DNA of 8,890 bases from Verrucomicrobiota bacterium (GTDB lineage Bacteria; Verrucomicrobiota; Verrucomicrobiia; Chthoniobacterales; UBA10450), in assembly GCA_003218345.1 (NCBI GenBank), contig QHNF01000205.1, positions 1-8,890 of the forward strand, written 5' to 3'. Positions 1-5,545 of the stretch are shown piece after piece. How positions within the stretch are numbered: the first letter of the stretch is position 1; every line of letters begins with the position of its first letter. The notes beneath the pieces were generated by a model. That model was not told the DNA's origin and ran no database searches. It was given only the letters and a program-made list of their open reading frames with translations. Both the position numbers and the translations under genes were made by a program.

Positions 1-90
1 CGGCTGTAGCCGCCGCCCCTGTAGGCGGCGCGAGGTGGGCTGTTTGCTTTCTGCTTGGCGCCGCGGCTTCGCAGAGCGAAGCGACTACAG
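1..90. repeat. GC-rich composite palindromic leader before folP
   Basis: This stretch upstream of folP contains nested inverted repeats. CGCCGCC at 11-17 pairs with GGCGGCG at 24-30 around a 6-nt loop. GCTTCGC at 66-72 pairs with GCGAAGC at 76-82 around AGA. CTGTAG at 4-9 and CTACAG at 85-90 form outer ends that are also complementary. The open folP frame runs through part of it, but nothing there resembles DHPS sequence, so I treat it as intergenic repeat rather than coding. It could be a dispersed palindromic element or a structured leader; no T-run follows either hairpin, so a terminator is not supported. The pairing is seen directly; the repeat-family assignment is inference. Confidence 0.5.
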
Positions 91-109
91 TTCGAATAAT
101 CCACATGCG

Positions 110-979
110 ATGATAGTCTCACCCATGATGGGTGGGAGGCTCTGGAAAATAGGCGACCGTGTTTTCGATCTCTCCCGGCAGGGGCTGATCATGGGTGTCT
201 TGAATGTCACCCCGGATTCATTCTCCGATGGTGGGAAATTTTTCGCAGCGGAAAAGGCGGTTGAGCACGGCCTGAGAATGGCTACAGAAGGCGCGCAAAT
301 TATTGATGTTGGTGGCGAATCGACACGACCTGGCGCCGAATCCGTCACGGCAGGGGAAGAACTGCGCCGCGTAATTCCGGTGATCGAACGATTGCGTGCA
401 AAAATCGACATCGTCATTTCCGTCGACACTTCGAAAGCCCTGGTTGCCCGCGCGGCGATTCAGGCAGGCGCTTCGATTGTAAACGATGTCACCGGAGGAC
501 GAGGCGACCAGGGAATGATGCCGCTCGTCGCCGAAACCAACTCGGCTTTCATCGTCATGCATATGCTAGGAACTCCGCGGACGATGCAGATCGAACCGCG
601 ATATGCTGACGTTGTCTCAGAGATCGCTGATTTTTTTCGACAACAGTATGCCCGCGCCATAGAGTCCGGTATTGACTCCATGGCGATTGCGTTTGATCCG
701 GGAATTGGTTTCGGGAAAACGCTTGAGCACAATCTCGAGTTGCTCGCGCAGCTTGACCGGCTCCGCGCGCATGATCGCCCCCTTGTAGTTGGCGTTTCTC
801 GCAAATCTTTTCTGGCGAAACTGATCGATTCGCCGGAGATCAGCGATCGGCGCGCGCCTGCGGTGGCGTTAACTTCGCTCTTGCGCGCGCGCGGCGCAGA
901 TGTGTTGCGCGTTCATGATGTTAAAGAAAATGCAAATGCCCTACGGCTAACGGAAGCAATTCTTCAAAAAACGAAATGA
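110..979 (+). CDS. folP: Dihydropteroate synthase
   Basis: Condenses 6-hydroxymethyl-dihydropterin diphosphate with p-aminobenzoate to give dihydropteroate in folate synthesis; cytoplasmic TIM-barrel enzyme and the sulfonamide target. Family motifs appear in order: MGVLNVTPDSFSDGG near the N-terminus, IIDVGGESTRPGAESV, SVDTSKALVARAAIQAG followed by IVNDVTGG, the MHMLGTP loop, FDPGIGFGKTLEHNLELL, GVSRKSFL and the terminal LRVHDV. No key residue looks lost. An open frame extends back to ATG 35, but those 25 codons are repeat-like and not DHPS-like. I prefer ATG 110 (289 aa); ATG 125 or 128 would also fit, and none has a clear Shine-Dalgarno sequence. The stop overlaps the start of the diadenylate cyclase gene by 4 nt (ATGA), which suggests translational coupling in one operon. 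The function is certain; the start is not. Confidence 0.95.
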   Translation: MIVSPMMGGRLWKIGDRVFDLSRQGLIMGVLNVTPDSFSDGGKFFAAEKAVEHGLRMATEGAQIIDVGGESTRPGAESVTAGEELRRVIPVIERLRAKIDIVISVDTSKALVARAAIQAGASIVNDVTGGRGDQGMMPLVAETNSAFIVMHMLGTPRTMQIEPRYADVVSEIADFFRQQYARAIESGIDSMAIAFDPGIGFGKTLEHNLELLAQLDRLRAHDRPLVVGVSRKSFLAKLIDSPEISDRRAPAVALTSLLRARGADVLRVHDVKENANALRLTEAILQKTK

Positions 980-1851
980 TCGACCAACTCATTCATCTCT
1001 GGATCAGAGGATGGCGCAGCGCCTTTGAAATCATTTTGCTCAGCGTGGCGATCTACTACGGCTATCTCTATTTCCGCGGAACGCGCGGCGCGAAAGTCTT
1101 GACAGGGCTAGCTATCGTTTTTTTGACGCTGACGTTAATCTCGACGCTCCTCAATCTGGTCGTGATTGGCTGGATCGTGCGAAGCTTCTCGGTTTTCCTC
1201 GCAGTCGCATTGGTGGTGATTTTTCAGCCGGAGCTGCGGCGCGGGTTGGCCGCGCTTGGCGGACATCCCATTTTTTCCCTGACCAGCGAAAAACGAGAGA
1301 CGGTCCACGATCTGGCCGAGGCGGTGACGCAACTTGCAAACAAACAGTTCGGCGCACTGATTGCAATCGAGCGTGACACGTCGATTCGCGTTTATGAAGA
1401 GACAGGCGTAACAATCGACGGCGATTTTTCTGTCGAGCTCATCCTGACCATCTTTCATCCAAAGGCCGCTCTGCACGATGGCGGAGTGATCATTCGCAAC
1501 GGACGAATTGCAGCCGCAGCCTGCATTTTTCCCGTTAGTCAGCGCGAAACGTTGGACCGCAGCCTGGGTTTACGTCATCGCGCGGGCCTCGGGATCACCG
1601 AGGAATCGGACGCCGTGGCGGTGGTCGTATCCGAAGAGACGGGCGGCATTTCCATTTGTCATCGGCGGCGAATTGAGCGCAATTTCACTCCGGAGACGTT
1701 TCGTCAACGGATCGCTGAAATTTTATTGCACAGCAATTATGAAGAGACTGATTCTGAAAAACTGGCGCGCGAAGTTGATCTCGCTCCTGCTCGCGACAAC
1801 GCTTTGGTACCTGATCAAAAAGAACGTAGCGACGACGCCCTCGCCGTCTGA
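976..1851 (+). CDS. cdaA: Membrane diadenylate cyclase (CdaA/DacA type)
   Basis: Makes cyclic di-AMP from two ATP; in bacteria that use it, this second messenger controls potassium and osmolyte balance and cell-wall stress. The layout is that of CdaA: three hydrophobic segments at about residues 17-33, 41-60 and 62-83, a short linker ending in FQPELRRGLAALG, then the DAC domain at about 100-250. The two signature motifs are visible: LHDGGVII at 166-173 (usual DGA, here DGG) and the RHR triplet at 200-202 within GLRHRAGLGITEESDAV, followed by VVVSEETGGIS. At 291 aa it is slightly longer than typical. The final 35 or so residues are polar and overlap a second reading frame that looks like the start of a YbbR/CdaR protein. 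It starts inside the folP stop codon (ATGA), so the two are almost certainly one transcript. The functional assignment is firm; the substrate role is known from the family. Confidence 0.94.
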   Translation: MIDQLIHLWIRGWRSAFEIILLSVAIYYGYLYFRGTRGAKVLTGLAIVFLTLTLISTLLNLVVIGWIVRSFSVFLAVALVVIFQPELRRGLAALGGHPIFSLTSEKRETVHDLAEAVTQLANKQFGALIAIERDTSIRVYEETGVTIDGDFSVELILTIFHPKAALHDGGVIIRNGRIAAAACIFPVSQRETLDRSLGLRHRAGLGITEESDAVAVVVSEETGGISICHRRRIERNFTPETFRQRIAEILLHSNYEETDSEKLAREVDLAPARDNALVPDQKERSDDALAV

Positions 1852-1888
1852 AAGGCAGTCACCCGCGCCAAGTACGGAAACGCGCTGA
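1739..1888 (+). CDS. YbbR/CdaR-like membrane-anchor mini-ORF inside the cdaA 3' end
   Basis: A 49-aa frame starts within cdaA and ends 37 nt beyond the cdaA stop. It opens with MKRLILKNW, followed by a hydrophobic segment LISLLLATTLWYLIKK, then a short Pro/Ser/Thr-rich tail and a stop. This basic-plus-hydrophobic opening matches the N-terminal anchor of YbbR-domain proteins (CdaR), which in many bacteria are encoded directly after cdaA and bind the cyclase to modulate it. Position and sequence therefore agree. No YbbR repeat domain follows in any frame: a convergent gene ends 9 nt later. No good Shine-Dalgarno is visible before the ATG, though coupling to cdaA translation is possible. It is either a remnant of a deleted cdaR or a functional single-helix microprotein. 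The resemblance is seen directly; the function is inference. Confidence 0.55.
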   Translation: MKRLILKNWRAKLISLLLATTLWYLIKKNVATTPSPSERQSPAPSTETR

Positions 1889-1896
1889 GGGCGCGA

Positions 1897-2355
1897 TCAG
1901 CGCAAGAAACGGGACAGATTTTCTTCTTCCCAGCGACGCGCGCGCCGGTAGCTCGGAAATTCACGCTCGCGGCGATTGAATTCTTCCGTGTGAACTCGTC
2001 GGCGACTCCGCGACAGTGTTTCATCGGGCACTACAGAATGCAGCATCTCGTGATAGAGCACGTAACGTAAAAACCAGAGCGGCACGAAGGGCTGATCGAG
2101 CGCCGGATTGATTCGAATAATGCGATCTTCCTCCTGGATTGTGCCAAAAACGAAATATTCTCTTGGGCGATGTTTTCGCCGGCGTCCCCATATGACGTTG
2201 TAATGGCGAAGACGCCCGTGGAAATATCGTTGGTTCAAGTCATCAAAGATCGGGCGTAGATCGAAATGCGTTCCCTCGTGACGCAGATCCAACTGCCCTT
2301 GCATCGGCAGTTTTGGGTGTGCGAGTTTCCGTTTTGTCTTTTTCTTCTTGGCCAT
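1897..2355 (-). CDS. SprT-like zinc metallopeptidase-fold protein
   Basis: A 152-aa, strongly basic, cytoplasmic-looking protein. A Lys-rich start (MAKKKKTKRK) is followed by a SprT-like core: FDDLNQRYFHGRL at about 38-50, a segment resembling strand pairs (FVFGTIQEEDRIIRINPALD), and the HEMLH zinc motif at 102-106 (HExxH form), with His122 as likely third ligand. The C-terminus is Arg/Glu-rich and has no zinc-ribbon cysteines, unlike full SprT proteins. SprT-family proteases (e.g. eukaryotic Spartan) act on DNA-protein crosslinks; whether this small bacterial form does so is unknown. The start at 2355 is supported by GGGGGAGG a few nt upstream on the minus strand. It is convergent with cdaA, so it belongs to its own unit. 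The family call is good; the biological role is open. Confidence 0.82.
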   Translation of the reverse strand: MAKKKKTKRKLAHPKLPMQGQLDLRHEGTHFDLRPIFDDLNQRYFHGRLRHYNVIWGRRRKHRPREYFVFGTIQEEDRIIRINPALDQPFVPLWFLRYVLYHEMLHSVVPDETLSRSRRRVHTEEFNRREREFPSYRRARRWEEENLSRFLR

Positions 2356-2388
2356 CCGCCTCCCCCGAAAACGAACAAATTGAAGATT

Positions 2389-2417
2389 ACCTTAGTGGCC
2401 TTCAAATCCGGTGACAA
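2389..2417 (-). promoter_or_regulatory. Weak candidate promoter for the SprT-like gene
   Basis: On the minus strand TTGTCA (2417-2412) is followed after 17 nt by TAAGGT (2394-2389), about 34 nt before the start codon. The -35 matches the consensus at five of six positions, the -10 only loosely. This is a consensus-based guess. Confidence 0.25.
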
Positions 2418-2447
2418 GTAAAGCGGCAATATTTGCTAGAAAAATTC

Positions 2448-2459
2448 TCAAGTACTTGA
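2448..2459. promoter_or_regulatory. 12-bp perfect palindrome in the SprT-rodA intergenic region
   Basis: TCAAGTACTTGA is a perfect palindrome in the 379-bp gap between two divergent genes. It could be a repressor site, but nothing else supports that. Apart from this, the rodA promoter region and the weak minus-strand promoter, I see no gene or RNA in 2356-2734. Confidence 0.25.
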
Positions 2460-2647
2460 ACGCTAATGGATTATGCCAGCTTATTTCAAGATGTAGCGGC
2501 AAAGCAATGTAATCGCCACATAGTCTGACACTTAGTAGGAAAATCTATCAGCTTCTTGGCGATTACCCTCCGCCCTTTGCTGCGGTTCAACTGGCCGGCA
2601 TAACTTTTCAAGTTGTGGTTCAAAGTGGTGCTATTTGAAAACTTGCA

Positions 2648-2683
2648 TCGCAATTTTTGCGAAGATCCCAATGCGCGTATAAT
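2648..2683 (+). promoter_or_regulatory. Candidate rodA promoter with an inverted repeat over the -35
   Basis: A perfect TATAAT lies at 2678-2683, with TTGCGA at 2657-2662 as a possible -35; the 15-nt spacing is shorter than the usual 17. The -35 is one arm of a perfect inverted repeat, TCGCAA-TTT-TTGCGA (2648-2662), which would suit a dimeric regulator. A small hairpin (CACCG 2690-2694 with CGGTG 2701-2705) lies in the predicted leader of rodA. All of this is motif reading without experimental support. Confidence 0.4.
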
Positions 2684-2734
2684 TCTGCTCACCGTGTACG
2701 CGGTGCGCTGGATATGTAAGCGAGAGCAAATCGC

Positions 2735-3847
2735 ATGACGCCTTTTCTCCGAAAATTGCTTGGCCAAAACTGGCTTCTGCTAGTGACGATGCTGGGGCTC
2801 GCCATGTTTGGGGTGGTAGCAATCTATAGCGCGACTTCCTCGCGGGCGGATCCGTACGCAGCGGATTTCTGGCGAAAGCAGGCGAATTGGGTAGCCGTCG
2901 GCGTATTCGCATTTATGGCGACGAGTCTGATCGATTACCGCTGGATCCGATGGGGCGCGTTGCCGATGTATCTGGCAGGAATCGTCTTTCTGATCCTGAC
3001 GAAGTTTATGGGCACGAAAGTTTATGGGGCGCGCAGTTGGCTGCATTTGGGGCCGCTAAATTTCCAACCCGCCCAGCTTGCAGTTGTCGCCGGGATCATG
3101 GTTTTAGCACTTTTCTTGACTCAATTTCGCGAGATGCATCCGATGCTGCGATTGCTGCTCTGTGGAGCCATCGCAGCGGCGCCTTGCCTGCTCATTCTGA
3201 TGCAACCGGATCTGGGTGAGGTGATCATTTGGGTGCCGGTGCTGCTGGCGCTGTTGTTCGTCAGCGGTCTTCCGCTGCGCTATCTGATTTGCATCATTCT
3301 CATCGGGATCGCCTTTATTCCGATCGCGATCAATTTCGGTCTGAAACCATATCAGCAACAACGGATCACCGCCTTTACGCATCCCGATATAGACAAACAG
3401 GGGTCCGCGTGGGCGATTAATCAATCTCTCATTGCTATTGGCTCAGGCGGTTGGTCTGGAAAGGGATTCAAAGCGCCGAACACGCAGATCGAGCTCGGCT
3501 TTTTGCCCGCGACGGCCGTGCACAACGACTACATTTTTTCCGCGATTGGAGAGCAATGGGGATTTATTGGCGGAATGTTTCTTATCGGCGGGTTCGCCTT
3601 GCTCCTGCTGACGTGTCTCTTTGTCGCTTTTTTTTCCGGCGATCAATTGGGCCTGCTGCTGGTTATCGGGATCACGGCCCTCATCTTTACGCACATTTTC
3701 CAAAACATGGGGATGACCATCGCGCTGTTGCCAATCACAGGCGTGCCCTTGCCATTGATCAGTTATAGCGGCTCCTTTGTGCTTATGATCATGTTTGCGC
3801 TCGGCCTCGTGAACAGCGTTTGGATCCACCGAAAAATTCCCGCGTAG
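2735..3847 (+). CDS. rodA: SEDS peptidoglycan polymerase RodA
   Basis: Integral membrane glycosyltransferase that polymerises lipid II into glycan strands for cell elongation, working with a class B PBP and the MreBCD machinery. The 370-aa length equals typical RodA. Many hydrophobic segments are visible, as expected for a ten-helix SEDS protein. Signature stretches: GARSWLHLGPLNFQPAQ (99-114), QPDLG (157-161), QSLIAIGSGGWSGKGF (230-245), ELGFLPATAVHNDYIF with the conserved Asp265 thought to be catalytic, and NMGMTIALLPITGVPLPLISYSGS (324-347). Two deviations stand out: the acidic residue of the usual QPSE motif is Gln114, with no Lys three residues on, and the usual SYGGS is SYSGS. It stands apart from mre genes and a PBP2 gene, at least in this window. 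FtsW is the alternative, but the LLPITGVPLPLISY context and length favour RodA. Confidence 0.9.
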   Translation: MTPFLRKLLGQNWLLLVTMLGLAMFGVVAIYSATSSRADPYAADFWRKQANWVAVGVFAFMATSLIDYRWIRWGALPMYLAGIVFLILTKFMGTKVYGARSWLHLGPLNFQPAQLAVVAGIMVLALFLTQFREMHPMLRLLLCGAIAAAPCLLILMQPDLGEVIIWVPVLLALLFVSGLPLRYLICIILIGIAFIPIAINFGLKPYQQQRITAFTHPDIDKQGSAWAINQSLIAIGSGGWSGKGFKAPNTQIELGFLPATAVHNDYIFSAIGEQWGFIGGMFLIGGFALLLLTCLFVAFFSGDQLGLLLVIGITALIFTHIFQNMGMTIALLPITGVPLPLISYSGSFVLMIMFALGLVNSVWIHRKIPA

Positions 3848-3857
3848 GAACTTGTAG

Positions 3858-3890
3858 CGTGTATGGGAAGCTGACAGCTTCCCCTACGGG
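3858..3890. repeat. Palindromic intergenic repeat, copy 1
   Basis: The core GGGAAGCTGACAGCTTCCC (3865-3883) has 9-nt arms around one central A, flanked by GTA on the left and TAC on the right. It lies 17 nt after the rodA stop. A second, slightly diverged copy occurs at 5506-5535 in the same orientation. It can form a strong hairpin but has no T-run, so if it ends transcription it is not a classic intrinsic terminator. A dispersed REP-like family is the simplest reading. Confidence 0.65.
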
Positions 3891-3915
3891 TAATCTAAAC
3901 TAGCACGCGCGACAC

Positions 3916-4641
3916 ATGGAAACCGATTACAAGATTAAGCTGGAGATTTTCGAAGGGCCGCTCGATCTGCTGCTTTATCTAGTCAAACAGGACGAGATCG
4001 ATATCTATGACATTTCGATTGAACGCATCACTCGCCAATACCTTGAGTATCTTCAAGCGTTCAAGGAGCTGAATATCGAGCTTGCCGGCGAATTTATCGT
4101 GATGGCGGCGAACCTGATTTACCTTAAGAGTCGCAGCCTCCTGCCGCTTGATCAGCAGCCGCCAGAAGAAGACGCGGGCGAAGATGACCCGCGCTGGGAT
4201 TTAATCCGGCAACTGGTTGAGTACAAAAAGTTTAAGGAAGCGGCAGCCCAACTCCATCTGCGCCAACTGGAACAAGAGCGGATTTTCGCGCGGGAAGGCG
4301 ACTCATCCTCGGCCCTCCGCGAACCACTGCGCCTGGGGGAAGTTGGGATTTTTCAGCTAATCAATGCATTTCAAACGGTGATCAAACGGGTCGAAGCACG
4401 ACAGGATGTACAGGAAATTTTCGCCGAGCGTTTTAGTGTTTCGGAGAAGATCGATATCATTTTGCAACGAGTCGCAACTGGCATTCGGCTCCGTTTTTCC
4501 GATTTGTTTGGAGACGTTACGTCGCGCGTGGAAGTCGTGGTTACCTTTCTCGCGCTTCTGGAACTGATTCGTCTCAAACAAGTCCGCGCTATCCAGAAAA
4601 ACGTCTTTGAAGAAATTGAAATCGCGGCCGCGGCAGCGTGA
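3916..4641 (+). CDS. scpA: Segregation and condensation protein A
   Basis: Kleisin subunit of the bacterial SMC-ScpAB condensin, which bridges SMC heads and is needed for chromosome organisation and segregation. The N-terminal domain shows the family hallmark FEGPLDLLLYLVKQDEIDIYDI at about residues 12-33, then AGEFIVMAANLIYLKSRSLLP. An acidic linker (PPEEDAGEDDP) follows, and the C-terminal winged-helix part contains FLALLELIRLKQVRAIQ and FEEIEI. The length of 241 aa is normal. No scpB follows, although the two are often neighbours; here a 12-nt gap leads to an SDR gene, probably co-transcribed. No Shine-Dalgarno is evident before ATG 3916, but the alignment of the start METDYKIKLEIFEGPLDLLL with other ScpA proteins supports it. 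Confidence 0.95.
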   Translation: METDYKIKLEIFEGPLDLLLYLVKQDEIDIYDISIERITRQYLEYLQAFKELNIELAGEFIVMAANLIYLKSRSLLPLDQQPPEEDAGEDDPRWDLIRQLVEYKKFKEAAAQLHLRQLEQERIFAREGDSSSALREPLRLGEVGIFQLINAFQTVIKRVEARQDVQEIFAERFSVSEKIDIILQRVATGIRLRFSDLFGDVTSRVEVVVTFLALLELIRLKQVRAIQKNVFEEIEIAAAAA

Positions 4642-4653
4642 GCATCAAGAGCC

Positions 4654-5520
4654 ATGCCGCGAATCTTGATCGCCGGGTGCGGTTATGTTGGACACGCGAC
4701 CGCAGATTTGTTCCATGCCGCGGGTTGGGCGGTGGAAGGCTGGACTCGTTCTGCGACATCCGCGGCGAGGCTATCGACCAAGCCGTATCGTGTGTGCCGA
4801 GTCGATATCTCAGAACAGACTCAGGTCCTTGCGCACACTCCCGCGGACGCGGGATTTGATGCTGTCATTCACTGCGCTAGTTCGCGAGGCGGCGGAGTCG
4901 AGTCCTACCGACAAATCTATCTGCATGGCGCTCGCAATTTGCTCGATCGTATCGTTGGAAAAAACATGCTCTTTACGAGCAGCACCAGCGTTTATGCGCA
5001 GCGTGATGGCTCGTGGGTTACCGAAGAGAGCGAGACTGAGCCCCCACGCGAGACGGGTCGAATCCTTCTTGAAACGGAAAAGATGATGCTCGACCGGGGC
5101 GGTATGGTCGCGCGGCTCGCCGGAATCTACGGACCGGGACGGTCGGGCCTGTTGACGAAATTTCTAGCGGGAACAGCGATCATTGATCCGGAAAACGATC
5201 GCTTCGTTAACCAAGTGCACCGGGATGATATTGCGGCCGCACTTTTCCTTTTGTTGAGTGGAGAAGCACGGGACGCTCAAATTTACAATGTGGTTGACGA
5301 TCAACCGATTCTGCAAAGCGAATGCTACCGCTGGCTCGCGCAGAGGCTGAATCGCCTTGCGCCGCCGATTGGAAAATCAAATCGACAACGTAAGCGCGGG
5401 GACAGCAACAAGCGTGTGAGTAATGCAAAACTGCGTCGCCTGGGTTGGGTTCCGCGATATGCCACATTCGCCGAAGGAATGGAGAAAAATGTCTTGCCAA
5501 GCTTTGTGTACAGGAGCTGA
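4654..5520 (+). CDS. Atypical SDR / NAD-dependent epimerase-dehydratase (YeeZ-like)
   Basis: A 288-aa Rossmann-fold protein of the extended/atypical SDR group. The nucleotide-binding motif is AGCGYVG at 7-13 (G8, G10, G13), at the end of the first strand MPRILIAG. Next come DAVIHCAS (69-76), the strand-turn LFTSSTSVYA (106-115), and RLAGIYGPGRSG (154-165), which is typical of NAD-dependent epimerases. The classical YxxxK pair is not visible: the expected helix reads ETGRILLETEKMM, as in YeeZ-type atypical SDRs, so activity as an epimerase is uncertain. The C-terminal residues and stop are encoded by a palindromic repeat (5506-5535), so the natural C-terminus may have been altered. It lies 12 nt after scpA and is probably in its operon. 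Substrate unknown; the fold assignment is secure. Confidence 0.85.
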   Translation: MPRILIAGCGYVGHATADLFHAAGWAVEGWTRSATSAARLSTKPYRVCRVDISEQTQVLAHTPADAGFDAVIHCASSRGGGVESYRQIYLHGARNLLDRIVGKNMLFTSSTSVYAQRDGSWVTEESETEPPRETGRILLETEKMMLDRGGMVARLAGIYGPGRSGLLTKFLAGTAIIDPENDRFVNQVHRDDIAAALFLLLSGEARDAQIYNVVDDQPILQSECYRWLAQRLNRLAPPIGKSNRQRKRGDSNKRVSNAKLRRLGWVPRYATFAEGMEKNVLPSFVYRS

Positions 5521-5535
5521 CAGCTTCCCTACAGG
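5506..5535. repeat. Palindromic intergenic repeat, copy 2, overlapping a stop codon
   Basis: This shares AGCTGACAGCTTCCC with copy 1 at 3858-3890, plus flanking GTGTA on the left and TAC-GG on the right. One arm is shortened by a base compared with copy 1. The TGA stop of the upstream epimerase gene (5518-5520) is inside the palindrome. It fills almost the whole gap between two convergent genes and could act on both transcripts as a hairpin end. Confidence 0.65.
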
Positions 5536-5545
5536 ATGCGAACAC

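Noticed and set aside
35..109. N-terminal extension of FolP from ATG 35
   Set aside because: These codons fall in palindromic repeat sequence and add residues not found in the DHPS family.
85..804. Several 114-codon open frames antisense to folP
   Set aside because: They lie fully within folP, which has clear conserved motifs, and show no recognisable protein pattern of their own.
1508..1738. Upstream extension of the YbbR-like mini-frame
   Set aside because: The frame stays open back to 1508, but that part is the shadow of conserved CdaA sequence and has no YbbR character; only the part from ATG 1739 looks real.
2486..2912. Two 93-codon minus-strand frames across the rodA upstream region
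   Set aside because: No homology pattern and no convincing start signals; one runs antisense into rodA.
3865..3883. Intrinsic terminator after rodA
   Set aside because: The hairpin is strong but is followed by CTACGGG rather than a T-run, and it recurs at 5506-5535, so a repeat element explains it better.
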